From: Candidatus Mediterraneibacter guildfordensis
Lineage (GTDB): Bacteria > Bacillota > Clostridia > Lachnospirales > Lachnospiraceae
Direction of reading: 5' to 3'
NCBI GenBank assembly: GCA_019112735.1
Contig: DXIS01000017.1
Location: 1 to 64,000 of the forward strand
DNA length: 64,000 nt
Positions within the stretch are counted from its first letter, which is position 1, and each line of letters starts with the position of its first letter. A program made the position numbers and the translations under genes. Of the stretch, positions 37,870 through 46,253 are shown piece after piece. The notes beneath the pieces are model-generated. The model had not been told where the DNA came from. It ran no database searches and was given only the letters and a program-made list of their open reading frames with translations.

Positions 37870-39315
37870 ATGAATAAACGAATGATCATATATATACTTG
37901 GCAGAATGCTGGGCGTTGAGGGGGCCGTCCTTCTGATCCCGGCATTCGTGTCCCTGCTTTATCAGGAGGAGAGCGGATTCTCTTTCCTGATCGTGAGCCT
38001 GATCCTGGGCGTGGTCTTCCTGATCTTCGGAAGAAAACGGCCGAAATCCACGAGGATCTACGGCAAGGAAAGCTTTGCCATTGTTGCGCTGGCCTGGCTT
38101 CTGTGGTCGGCCTTCGGGGCGCTCCCGTTTGTCATCTCGGGCAGCATCCCGGCGTACATCGATGCATTTTTTGAGACGGTGTCCGGTTTTACAACGACCG
38201 GTTCCACGATCCTGCAGGAGATCGAAAGCCTGCCGAAGGGGATCAATTTCTGGCGGTGCCTGACCCACTGGATCGGCGGTATGGGTGTGCTCGTATTCGT
38301 GCTTATGATCACATCCCTGGACGATGAGAACTCCATGCCCCTGATGCGGGCGGAGATGCCCGGGCCGGAATCAGACAAACTGGTGCCCAAGGCGAGAAAT
38401 ACGGCGACCATCCTGTACGGGATGTATTTTGCCCTGACAGCGGTGGAAGTAATCCTTCTGATGCTGGGCGGGATGAACCTCTATGACGCGCTGGTCCATT
38501 CTTTCAGTACGGCCGGCACCGGCGGGTTCAATAACCGGAACAACAGTGTCGCGTTCTACGACAGCGCATATATCGACGGAGTGATCACGGTGTTCATGAT
38601 CCTGTTCGGCGTGAATTTCAACCTGTACTTCCTGCTCCTTCTGAAAGACTGGAAGAGCGTGTTTAAGAACGAAGAGCTCCGGGCTTACCTCGGCGTGATC
38701 GCGGCGTCCATCGCAGTGATCACAGTAAATACGCTGAATATCTATGAAAATGTGCTCCACGCGTTCCGCTATGCGTCGTTCCAGGTGGCTTCGATCATCA
38801 CAACGACCGGATTCTACACGGCGGACTATGAGCTGTGGCCCGAATTGTCGAAAGCCATCCTGCTGGCCATCATGTTCATCGGCGCCTGCGCGGGTTCCAC
38901 CGGCGGCGGTATCAAGGTGTGCAGGTTCGTGATCCTTCTCAAGTCCATCCGGCATGAGATCCACAAGATCCTGCATCCCAATGCGGTGACGGTGGTCAAG
39001 TTAAACGGCAAAAGAGTCGGACAGGATACGCTGCGTGGGATCAACGTATATTTTGCGGCGTATGTGTTTATACTGGTTGCATCCGTGCTGATCGTGTCCA
39101 TCGATAATTTTGATTTTGCCACATCGTTCAGCGGCGTCCTGACAACGATCAATAACGTGGGACCGGGTATCTCGAAAGTGGGCCCGGTGGAGAACTTCCA
39201 TATGTTCTCGCCCCTTTCCAAGATCGTGTTCAGTTTTGACATGCTGGTGGGAAGGCTGGAGATCATCCCATTCCTTCTCCTGCTGTCCCCGGCGCTCTGG
39301 AGAAAAAAATTCTGA
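37870..39315 (+). CDS. trkH: Trk potassium uptake channel TrkH
   Basis: 481 residues, a polytopic membrane protein of the SKT family with four membrane-pore-membrane repeats. The selectivity segments are visible as TVSGFTTTGST (about residue 100), STAGTGGFNNRNNS near 215, ASIITTTGFYTADY near 310 and TINNVGPGISKVG near 425. It moves K+ inward with TrkA as cytoplasmic regulator. Start 37870 is preceded by a weak GTGCGGAAAA, so translation may depend on coupling to trkA. A 9-bp hairpin follows the stop. Confidence 0.95.
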   Translation: MNKRMIIYILGRMLGVEGAVLLIPAFVSLLYQEESGFSFLIVSLILGVVFLIFGRKRPKSTRIYGKESFAIVALAWLLWSAFGALPFVISGSIPAYIDAFFETVSGFTTTGSTILQEIESLPKGINFWRCLTHWIGGMGVLVFVLMITSLDDENSMPLMRAEMPGPESDKLVPKARNTATILYGMYFALTAVEVILLMLGGMNLYDALVHSFSTAGTGGFNNRNNSVAFYDSAYIDGVITVFMILFGVNFNLYFLLLLKDWKSVFKNEELRAYLGVIAASIAVITVNTLNIYENVLHAFRYASFQVASIITTTGFYTADYELWPELSKAILLAIMFIGACAGSTGGGIKVCRFVILLKSIRHEIHKILHPNAVTVVKLNGKRVGQDTLRGINVYFAAYVFILVASVLIVSIDNFDFATSFSGVLTTINNVGPGISKVGPVENFHMFSPLSKIVFSFDMLVGRLEIIPFLLLLSPALWRKKF

Positions 39316-39324
39316 TTTTTATTG

Positions 39325-39345
39325 CCCCGCAGGTTTCCTGCGGGG
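39325..39345. terminator. GC-rich hairpin after trkH
   Basis: CCCCGCAGG (39325-39333) pairs with CCTGCGGGG (39337-39345) with a TTT loop. The downstream bases are TATACTTAT, not a clean T run, so termination strength is uncertain. Confidence 0.6.
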
Positions 39346-39393
39346 TATACTTATATCAGTGCCAATTAAAAGAGACAGGAGAATAAGCAGAAT

Positions 39394-41001
39394 ATGAACA
39401 AAGTAAAACGCACGATCCTTATTATCGTGGCTGCAGTGATCGCGCTCGGGATTTATTATTATGCCGCGCTGCCGCCGCTCAACATCCATTCGGCGGAGAT
39501 CTGGGTATTTGCAGGGATCCTTATCCTTATTATCGCTGCAATCTATATCCGCAGGAAGAGACTGAATGCATATGAACTGAAGGAGTCGAAGGGGCTGAAA
39601 GTGATCATGGGGATCTTTGCTGCCGGGGTAGCCGTCTACCTGATCGGTGCGCTCTTTTCCTCACCGATCGTGAACGCGAAGAAATATCAGCAGCTTCTGA
39701 CGGTGGAGACCGGCGAGTTTACGAAAGATATCGAGGAACTGTCCTTTGACCAGATCCCGCTCCTGGACCGGGATTCGGCCGCCCTTCTCGGGAACCGCGA
39801 GATGGGGAGCATGGTGGATATGGTTTCCCAGTTCGAGGTGGATGAGCTGTATTCCCAGATCAATTACCAGGACCGCCCGGTGCGTGTATCGCCGCTCCGG
39901 TATGCCAGCCTGATCAAATGGCTGACCAACAACAGCGAGGGCATTCCGGCCTATATCAAGATTGACATGGCGACCCAGGACACGGAACTGGTGAAGCTGG
40001 ACCAGGGGATGAAATATACGACCAGCGACCATTTTAACCGGAATATCTACCGGCATCTGCGTTTCCGGTACCCGACCTATATCTTTAACGACCTGAGCTT
40101 TGAGGTGGATGAGGAAGGGACGCCTTACTGGATCTGTCCGGTGAAGAAATACAACATCGGACTGTTCGGCGGCGTGACCATCGGCAGGGTCGTGCTCTGC
40201 AACGCGATCACCGGGGAGACGGAAGATTATGCCATCGCGGATGCGCCCCAGTGGATCGACCGGGCGTTTTCCGCGGATCTTCTGGTGGAACTCTATGACT
40301 ATCACGGGACACTGAAGCACGGGTTCCTGAACAGCGTGCTTGGACAGAAGGACTGTCTGGCGACGACGGACGGGTACAATTATCTGGCTATCGATGACGA
40401 TGTGTGGGTGTACACCGGTGTTACGTCCATCACCGGAGACCAGTCCAATGTGGGGTTCGTGCTTATGAACCAGCGGACCATGGAGACCCGTTTTTACGAG
40501 GTGGAAGGTGCCACAGAGGCCTCGGCCATGGCTTCCGCGGAAGGGCAGGTGCAGAACCTGCATTATACGGCCACATTCCCGCTTCTCCTGAATATTTCGG
40601 GAGAGCCGACCTATTTCATCGCGTTGAAGGATGACGCGGGCCTTGTGAAGATGTATGCCATGGTCAATGTGCAGAAATATCAGATCGTGGCTACCGGTGA
40701 TACGGTCAGCGAATGTGAGGAAGAGTACACCCGTCTGATGTACCAGAGCGGGATCAAGGAAGTGGAAGAGGACACAAGAGAGATCCAGACCGTCACTGGC
40801 GCAGTTACCAAGATCGCCCAGGCGGTTGTCGAGGGGAATTCCCACTATTATCTGATGATCGAAGGATCGGATGAGATATTCGACGTATCAGTGGCGGATT
40901 ATATCGATGTGATCCGGTATAACGTGGGGGATCACGTGACCATCGAATACAAAGCAGGGGAAGAGACGAACACGGTGCTCTCGGTGAACAGGGCAGAATA
41001 G
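39394..41001 (+). CDS. Unknown membrane-anchored protein with large extracytoplasmic domain
   Basis: 535 residues. Three hydrophobic segments occur at about 7-26, 36-52 and 70-90; the remaining ~440 residues are soluble and probably face outside. No recognised domain or catalytic motif was found. A short C-terminal part (about 455-535, VTGAVTKIAQAVVEGNSHYYLM ... DVIRYNVGDHVTIEY) looks like a small beta-barrel module. Start 39394 follows AGACAGGAGAATAAGCAGAAT. It stands alone between trkH and a convergent P-loop gene. No function is proposed; an envelope role would fit the layout. Confidence 0.7.
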   Translation: MNKVKRTILIIVAAVIALGIYYYAALPPLNIHSAEIWVFAGILILIIAAIYIRRKRLNAYELKESKGLKVIMGIFAAGVAVYLIGALFSSPIVNAKKYQQLLTVETGEFTKDIEELSFDQIPLLDRDSAALLGNREMGSMVDMVSQFEVDELYSQINYQDRPVRVSPLRYASLIKWLTNNSEGIPAYIKIDMATQDTELVKLDQGMKYTTSDHFNRNIYRHLRFRYPTYIFNDLSFEVDEEGTPYWICPVKKYNIGLFGGVTIGRVVLCNAITGETEDYAIADAPQWIDRAFSADLLVELYDYHGTLKHGFLNSVLGQKDCLATTDGYNYLAIDDDVWVYTGVTSITGDQSNVGFVLMNQRTMETRFYEVEGATEASAMASAEGQVQNLHYTATFPLLLNISGEPTYFIALKDDAGLVKMYAMVNVQKYQIVATGDTVSECEEEYTRLMYQSGIKEVEEDTREIQTVTGAVTKIAQAVVEGNSHYYLMIEGSDEIFDVSVADYIDVIRYNVGDHVTIEYKAGEETNTVLSVNRAE

Positions 41002-41019
41002 AATCAGGCAGAATAAAAC

Positions 41020-41050
41020 AGCGGCGGCAGATTTCATATCTGCCGCCGCT
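41020..41050. terminator. Bidirectional terminator between convergent genes
   Basis: AGCGGCGGCAGAT (41020-41032) pairs with ATCTGCCGCCGCT (41038-41050), a perfect 13-bp stem with a 5-base loop. On the minus strand it is followed by GTTTTATT, which best serves the P-loop gene. Confidence 0.85.
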
Positions 41051-41069
41051 GGGTTTATATCGTGATATC

Positions 41070-41486
41070 TTATGCGATCACATTGTAATCGTCAATACCT
41101 GAAATCTCATTCTTATCTGCGCCGATGCTCAGATAGAAGTCGATGTTGTTTTCTTTGCCGATCTTATCTACTTTCTGAAGGAATACAGGCAGGCTCTCCA
41201 GTGTGATATTTGCCTGTTTCAGCACGCTGTCGATGAAGACTGCCTCGATGTCGTGGTTGCCGGCCGACATGCCGTATAAGAATCCTACAAATTCCTCGAG
41301 TGTCAGTATATCCGGATAATCAGCCATACGGATCGCACGGATGTTAAAGTCTACCGTGTATGTGTCTTTGTGGCTTTTCTTGATAAATACTACGTTACCG
41401 TTGGATGTTTTCACCTTCTCGTTTGCAAGGTCGATCATTTGCTGTGTCTTTCCGCTGCCTCTTGGGCCTGTGATTAAATTTACCAT
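41070..41486 (-). CDS. Small P-loop ATP-binding protein of unknown role
   Basis: 138 residues beginning MVNLITGPRGSGKTQQM, an N-terminal Walker A motif (GPRGSGKT). A hydrophobic strand ending in Asp (HDIEAVFIDSV, about residue 80) is a likely Walker B. The rest (VDKIGKENNIDFYLSIGAD) resembles RecA-like or thymidine-kinase-like small NTPases, but no family-defining motif follows. Start 41486 is chosen because AAAGGAGAGATTCGCC precedes it; an ATG at 41528 adds 14 residues. Single gene, facing the unknown membrane protein. Function not assigned. Confidence 0.75.
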   Translation of the reverse strand: MVNLITGPRGSGKTQQMIDLANEKVKTSNGNVVFIKKSHKDTYTVDFNIRAIRMADYPDILTLEEFVGFLYGMSAGNHDIEAVFIDSVLKQANITLESLPVFLQKVDKIGKENNIDFYLSIGADKNEISGIDDYNVIA

Positions 41487-41636
41487 GGCGAATCTCTCCT
41501 TTATGTATGTATTATTTGAGATTTTCAACCCTCAAATATCATATACCCATTATACACTAAAGCGCTGTGAGGAACAACTAAAAAAAGGATAAAAATATAA
41601 AAATGGATGAGCATATTTACTATATATGACAAATGG

Positions 41637-41666
41637 TTGACAAAAACTTCTTCCTGTGCATATGAT
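41637..41666 (+). promoter_or_regulatory. Sigma-A promoter for the ZIP transporter
   Basis: TTGACA (41637-41642), 18-bp spacer, TATGAT (41661-41666); leader about 35 bases. Confidence 0.75.
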
Positions 41667-41707
41667 AAAATATCGGGAAAATAAAAGGCTTATAAAGGAG
41701 AACATAT

Positions 41708-42490
41708 ATGAACCTGAATGTATGGATTGGGATCCTGATACCTTTTGCAGGCACCGCGCTTGGTGCGGCGATGGTATTTTTTATGCGGAAGGAAATGAAT
41801 GAGAAACTTCAGAAGATGCTTCTTGGGTTCGCGTCGGGCGTGATGATGGCGGCTTCTGTGTGGTCGCTTCTGATCCCGGCGATCGATATGGCGGAAGAGA
41901 AGGGCGGACTTCCGTGGATGCCGCCGGCGGTGGGCTTCCTGCTCGGCATGGGCTTCCTGCTCCTTCTGGACACCCTTACGCCGCATCTTCATTTCACAGA
42001 GGAGAAACCGGAGGGCGTGCCCGCCCATTTAAAAAAAACAACCATGCTTGTCCTTGCCGTCACCCTTCATAACATCCCGGAAGGTATGGCGGTGGGCGTT
42101 ACATTTGCCGGAGCGATGACCGGAAACGCTGCGATGACGCTGGCCGGGGCGTTCGCCCTGTCGGTCGGCATTGCCATTCAGAATTTCCCGGAGGGGGCGA
42201 TCATATCCATGCCGCTTCAGAGTCAGGGGCTGTCAAAGAGACGATCTTTCGTATACGGTGCGCTCTCGGGCATCGTGGAGCCAGCAGCGGCCCTCCTGAC
42301 GATCCTGCTGACCGGTCTGGTCGTTCCGCTGCTTCCGTATCTGCTTTCCTTTGCAGCCGGAGCCATGATCTATGTGGTGGTTGAGGAACTGATCCCGGAG
42401 GCGCAGACGGGGCCCCACTCCAATATCAGTACGATCGGAGTGGCTGTGGGATTTGTGATCATGATGATCCTGGACGTGGCGCTTGGATAA
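41708..42490 (+). CDS. ZIP family divalent metal transporter
   Basis: 260 residues with about eight membrane helices. The ZIP metal path is seen in helix IV as TLHNIPEGMAVGVTFAGAM (about residue 118) and helix V as QNFPEGAIISMPL near 160; a further VVEELIPEAQTGPHS is near 228. ZIP proteins import zinc, iron or manganese; the gufA/ZupT-like bacterial branch is the likely group. Start 41708 follows AAAGGAGAACAT. It is a single gene with its own promoter, ending at a hairpin shared with the convergent lipoprotein gene. Confidence 0.9.
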   Translation: MNLNVWIGILIPFAGTALGAAMVFFMRKEMNEKLQKMLLGFASGVMMAASVWSLLIPAIDMAEEKGGLPWMPPAVGFLLGMGFLLLLDTLTPHLHFTEEKPEGVPAHLKKTTMLVLAVTLHNIPEGMAVGVTFAGAMTGNAAMTLAGAFALSVGIAIQNFPEGAIISMPLQSQGLSKRRSFVYGALSGIVEPAAALLTILLTGLVVPLLPYLLSFAAGAMIYVVVEELIPEAQTGPHSNISTIGVAVGFVIMMILDVALG

Positions 42491-42512
42491 AATGAATATA
42501 AAATGAGATAAG

Positions 42513-42539
42513 ATAAGAGCGGCGTTTTGCCGCTCTTAT
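42513..42539. terminator. Hairpin between the ZIP transporter and the convergent lipoprotein gene
   Basis: ATAAGAGCGGC (42513-42523) pairs with GCCGCTCTTAT (42529-42539) across a GTTTT loop. It includes the stop codon of the minus-strand gene. Works in either direction, with A/T-rich flanks. Confidence 0.8.
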
Positions 42540-43714
42540 TCGTTGATCCTGCTGAATTCGCATCCGGTCAGCCGGGCGAAGAGCTCCTGGCCGACAAGGG
42601 GGCGTTCTTCAAGCGGGATGTGATCATCCCCGGAACAATAGTAATAATATTCTGACAGATAGTCTCCGTAAGCGGACTGCCGGGGCTTAGTCCTGTATGA
42701 ATAGGAAAATGAATATGCGGTCCCGTCAGCTCCGGTGAAAGAGAATTCTTCCGGCGTACCCTGCACATTGTAGCAGCCTTCTCTGAGCAGGACTTCGTAC
42801 AGACAGCCAAAAGACATGGAGTCTGAAGTGGAAAGGATGAGCTCCGGATAGCAGATGTCAGGTCTGCCCGGCCGGGTGAGGGTAAAGCGGTAATCGCTGT
42901 TCTTCTTTGCAACGTTCTCCAGTGCTTCCTCTGTGCACAGATCCATGCCGGTCCGGTAAGTGAGCACATACAGTGTCAATGTATTTTCTGCGGCTGATCT
43001 AAGCTGCTCTGACACAGATTCTTCCGTCCCGTCCGGATCAGGATCATTGTTCTTTACGGCATAGCCGGTGTTGTTTGTGCTTCCGCCTGTTGCATAGACA
43101 TAAGTTTCAGGCAGGGGAGCGTCTGATAAGGGGATCTCTTCTGCAGACGGGAATATTTCCGGCAGTGTCAGCGGCTCCCGGTAAGAGAGCGCATAGGTCA
43201 TCCGGCACGGATGTTCCTGCGAAGCCAGATAATCGTCCAGACGCTGTATATTATGACACAGGCTTTCAATCTCTGAGGGAGTATCGTACACTGCGTAGAG
43301 GGTCAGTTCGTCCGCGTATCTGTCCGGCGAAATTTCAAATCTGTCCAGAGCACCCGGGTTCCCTTCAAGGAACCGGTCCAGATAATATTCTCCCATTACC
43401 AGGTCATAGTCTGTTTCCATTTTGTAGCTGAAAAAGAGGCTGTAGTATCCGGTGCTGACCAGTTCAAACTCAACCTCAGGCAGATCCTTAAGGTGGGCGG
43501 TCCACACCCGTTCCGTATACCCCTCTTCATTTTCGCGTTCTGTATACTCTTTCGAGACGGCTACCGTCTCGTCAGCGATGTTCTTGCGGAACCATTCGGC
43601 CGCCTCTCTGCGCGTGTGCGGGGAGGCGCATCCGGACAGGGCTAGAATGGCTGCCAGAGACAGCAGGAGCAAAAACAGCCGTTTCGCAAGTCTATTTTTC
43701 ACAGGCGAGTTCAC
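42536..43714 (-). CDS. Lipoprotein of unknown function
   Basis: 392 residues. The N-terminus is a lipoprotein signal: positive MNSPVKNRLAKR, hydrophobic LFLLLLSLAAILAL, lipobox SGC with the Cys at about residue 29. The mature part is soluble, charged and rich in Glu/Tyr, with no known domain recognised. Its start lies inside the 3' end of the LacI-type regulator (23-base overlap on the same strand), so the two are co-transcribed and coupled. That links it to regulation of, or response to, maltodextrin metabolism, but the sequence does not show how. Confidence 0.75.
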   Translation of the reverse strand: MNSPVKNRLAKRLFLLLLSLAAILALSGCASPHTRREAAEWFRKNIADETVAVSKEYTERENEEGYTERVWTAHLKDLPEVEFELVSTGYYSLFFSYKMETDYDLVMGEYYLDRFLEGNPGALDRFEISPDRYADELTLYAVYDTPSEIESLCHNIQRLDDYLASQEHPCRMTYALSYREPLTLPEIFPSAEEIPLSDAPLPETYVYATGGSTNNTGYAVKNNDPDPDGTEESVSEQLRSAAENTLTLYVLTYRTGMDLCTEEALENVAKKNSDYRFTLTRPGRPDICYPELILSTSDSMSFGCLYEVLLREGCYNVQGTPEEFSFTGADGTAYSFSYSYRTKPRQSAYGDYLSEYYYYCSGDDHIPLEERPLVGQELFARLTGCEFSRINE

Positions 43715-44723
43715 CTCCCGGTGTCTCAGGGGCCTTTCCGGTGGATCCGCGGGTGATCAGTTCCGCGTGGAGAAGGACCGTTCCGATGGGAACGTCGTTC
43801 ATCAGCATACGGAGCGTATCGAAACCACTTTTCCCGAGCTGGATGCGGTTCTGGCGGACCGTCGTAAGCGGCGGGTCGGTATAGGCGGACATGGGGATGT
43901 CATCGAATCCGATGATGCTGATATCTCCCGGAACCCGATACCCCAGCTGTTTGCACTGGGTTACGGCGGCGCTGGCGAATGTGTCCTGGCAGCAGATGAT
44001 GGCCGTCATGCCCATATCAAGGAAACGGGGCAGGTGTTTCTCCATACATTCAGACAGATAATAGGAGCATCCCGCGTATGACGGGTCGGCTTTCAGGCCG
44101 TGGCTCCGCATCGCCTGGAAAAATGCGCGGTGGCGGACCTGCATGATATGGGAGCCCAGCGCGCTGGAAATATAGCCGATCTTCTTGTGTCCTAGTTCCT
44201 TGAGATGGCGGATCGCCAGATTCATTCCCTCTTCGTTGTCAATCCCGACGTAGGTTGTCATCGGGTTGCCGATGATATGGTTATCATAGAGCGCTGCCGG
44301 GGTGTGGCTGGTCTTCAGGTCCTTCATCCACGGTTCGCCCAGAGAGAATCCGAGCAGAAACGCCCCGGAGAAATCGTGCTGCAGCATAAATGCATCGTAA
44401 GAGATCTCGCGCTGGAGGGCGACGTCTACCGGTACGACGGAGACCTCACACCCGGACGGCTCGGCGGCCTGGCGGAATCCCATGACAATATCGTAGGCGA
44501 ACTGGTGGGGCTCCTCATATTCAATATTGTCCCGCTGTACGATGATGCACAGTTTCCGGACCGGTTTTTTATAGCGCCGGAGTTTCGTATAGCCCAGTTC
44601 TACGGCAGTCTCCAGCACCTGTTTCTGTAAAGTTTCGCTGATGTCAGGGGCGTTGTTGAGCGCTTTGGAAACCGCGCTTTTTGAAATGCCCAGCTTATCG
44701 GCAATATCCTGGATCGTAGTCAT
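43692..44723 (-). CDS. LacI family repressor, probable regulator of the maltodextrin operon
   Basis: 343 residues. The N-terminal LacI helix-turn-helix is MTTIQDIADKLGISKSAVSKALNN, with hinge around 45-60; the rest is a periplasmic-binding-protein-like sensor (FLLGFSLGEPW, VGIDNEEGMNLAIRHLKELGHKKIGYI, ISIIGFDDIPMSAYTDPPLTTV). Such repressors release DNA on binding a sugar. ATG 44723 is used because the DNA-binding domain starts at once and AAGAGGAAAACAGG precedes it; a start at 44771 is less likely. It is transcribed divergently from malE across a 283-base regulatory region, the usual MalR arrangement. Inducer unknown. Confidence 0.9.
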   Translation of the reverse strand: MTTIQDIADKLGISKSAVSKALNNAPDISETLQKQVLETAVELGYTKLRRYKKPVRKLCIIVQRDNIEYEEPHQFAYDIVMGFRQAAEPSGCEVSVVPVDVALQREISYDAFMLQHDFSGAFLLGFSLGEPWMKDLKTSHTPAALYDNHIIGNPMTTYVGIDNEEGMNLAIRHLKELGHKKIGYISSALGSHIMQVRHRAFFQAMRSHGLKADPSYAGCSYYLSECMEKHLPRFLDMGMTAIICCQDTFASAAVTQCKQLGYRVPGDISIIGFDDIPMSAYTDPPLTTVRQNRIQLGKSGFDTLRMLMNDVPIGTVLLHAELITRGSTGKAPETPGGELACEK

Positions 44724-44757
44724 ACCTGTTTTCCTCTTAAATAATAAATCTATAAAT

Positions 44758-44786
44758 ATTATATAGAACAAATATCTTTAAATCAA
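44758..44786 (-). promoter_or_regulatory. Sigma-A promoter of the LacI-type regulator
   Basis: On the minus strand TTGATT (44786-44781), 17-bp spacer, TATAAT (44763-44758), about 28 bases before the predicted ATG. Confidence 0.75.
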
Positions 44787-44790
44787 TGAA

Positions 44791-44830
44791 AAAAGTTTTG
44801 AAAAGTTTAGAGAGTTTAGCAAAGTTTATA
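44791..44830. promoter_or_regulatory. Helically phased A-GTTT repeats in the divergent mal control region
   Basis: GTTT occurs at 44795, 44805, 44814 and 44824, each within an (A/G)A(A/G)GTTT context, spaced 9-10 bp. They sit directly upstream of the regulator promoter. They may be A-tract bends or operator half-sites. Remaining sequence to 44928 is A/T-rich with no other clear motif. Confidence 0.35.
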
Positions 44831-44928
44831 ATCAAAGAAGAATAGAACGGAAACAATTAATAATGCACAAAAATGGAACTGAAAAATTGTATGATATATA
44901 TAAAAATAAGGCGATTTCAATAATACAA

Positions 44929-44957
44929 TTGACGGATTAGTGCAAAAGGCGTAATAT
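44929..44957 (+). promoter_or_regulatory. Sigma-A promoter of the maltodextrin operon
   Basis: TTGACG (44929-44934), 17-bp spacer, TAATAT (44952-44957). Downstream ATAACGAAACAATACGAAACAT contains a CGAAACA direct repeat (44965, 44976; 11 bp apart) that could be an operator. Confidence 0.75.
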
Positions 44958-45006
44958 ATCCATAACGAAACAATACGAAACATATTAAGGAAGCGAGGAA
45001 TGAAGA

Positions 45007-46245
45007 ATGAGAAGAAGAGCGGTGGCGCTTATGCTGGCGGCGCTGATGACTGCGGGTCTTGCCGTAACCGGACTGACCGGATGCGGATCCGACGCCGATG
45101 GAGTGGAAAAGGTCCGTCTTATGGTCTGGTCGCCTACGGCGGATCAGTCAAAAGATAACGGGGAATGGCTGCAGACATGCTGTGAGGCATTTGCAGATCA
45201 GCATCCGGAATGGGATATTGATTTTGTGTACGGGATCATGGATGAGGCCAGTGCATCCAGCCAGGTCGGACAGGACCCGGATGCCAGTGCGGATGTGTTC
45301 CTGTATTCAAATGACGGGATCGCATGGCTTACGGATTCCAAGGCGGCAGCAAAGTTCGGAGGCAAGTACAGAGAGGAGATCGAAGCGACCAACTCTCCGG
45401 AGATCCTCCAGTCTCTGATGCTCGGCGACGATCTGTACGGCGTGCCGTATACAACGAATACATGGTATATGTTTTATGATAAATCCGTATTCTCTGAGGA
45501 AGATGTGAAGAACCTGGATACAATGCTGGAGAAAGGGGTTGTATCTTTCCCGTTTACCAATTCCTGGTATCTCCCGGCGTTCTACGTGGGCAACGGATGT
45601 ACACTGTTCGGGGACGGTACGGATGAATCGGCAGGGGTTGATTTTACAGGTGATAAAGCGTATGAAGTGACCGATTACCTGATCGACCTGGAGAGCAATC
45701 CGAATTTCCGCATCGACCAGGACGGCTCCGGCATCGCGGGCCTGCGTGACGGAAGCATCAATGCCATGTTCACCGGTTCCTGGGACGCCAATGCGATCAA
45801 AGAGATCCTGGGAGACAACATGGGTGTGACGTCCCTTCCATCCTTTACACTGAACGGTGAGGAAGTACAGATGAAGGCTTATGCCGGTTCCAAGGCGGTG
45901 GGTGTCAACTCGCACAGCAAATATATGGAACAGGCGGTAGCGCTTGCGGTTTATCTTGGCTCGGCGGAGGTACAGCGTCTGCACTATGAACTGCTGAATG
46001 TGATCCCGTGCAATACAGAGCTGCTGGCGGATCCGGCGATCTCAGCCGATGATCTGGTTATCGCGCAGAACGATACATTCAACTATACTTCCATTCTTCA
46101 GCCGTTTGTGACGCAGATGAATAACTGCTGGACGCCGGTCGAGAACCTTGGCAAAGGGATCCGGAACGGCAGTGTAACGCATGACAATGCACAGCAGCAG
46201 ACGGACGCGATGAATGAAGCAATGAACAGTGACGGTATTTCATAA
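45007..46245 (+). CDS. malE: Maltose/maltodextrin ABC transporter substrate-binding lipoprotein
   Basis: 412 residues. Signal peptide with lipobox LTGC (Cys at about residue 26), then a family 1 solute-binding protein fold: VRLMVWSPTADQS, YGVPYTTNTWYMFYDKSVF, INAMFTGSWDANAIKE and the C-terminal NTFNYTSILQPFVTQMNNCW. It captures linear glucans outside the membrane and delivers them to MalF/MalG. Sugar identity is inferred from the glucan hydrolases that follow. Start 45007 follows AAGCGAGGAATGAAG. First gene of the operon. Confidence 0.9.
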   Translation: MRRRAVALMLAALMTAGLAVTGLTGCGSDADGVEKVRLMVWSPTADQSKDNGEWLQTCCEAFADQHPEWDIDFVYGIMDEASASSQVGQDPDASADVFLYSNDGIAWLTDSKAAAKFGGKYREEIEATNSPEILQSLMLGDDLYGVPYTTNTWYMFYDKSVFSEEDVKNLDTMLEKGVVSFPFTNSWYLPAFYVGNGCTLFGDGTDESAGVDFTGDKAYEVTDYLIDLESNPNFRIDQDGSGIAGLRDGSINAMFTGSWDANAIKEILGDNMGVTSLPSFTLNGEEVQMKAYAGSKAVGVNSHSKYMEQAVALAVYLGSAEVQRLHYELLNVIPCNTELLADPAISADDLVIAQNDTFNYTSILQPFVTQMNNCWTPVENLGKGIRNGSVTHDNAQQQTDAMNEAMNSDGIS

Positions 46246-46253
46246 GGAGGCAA

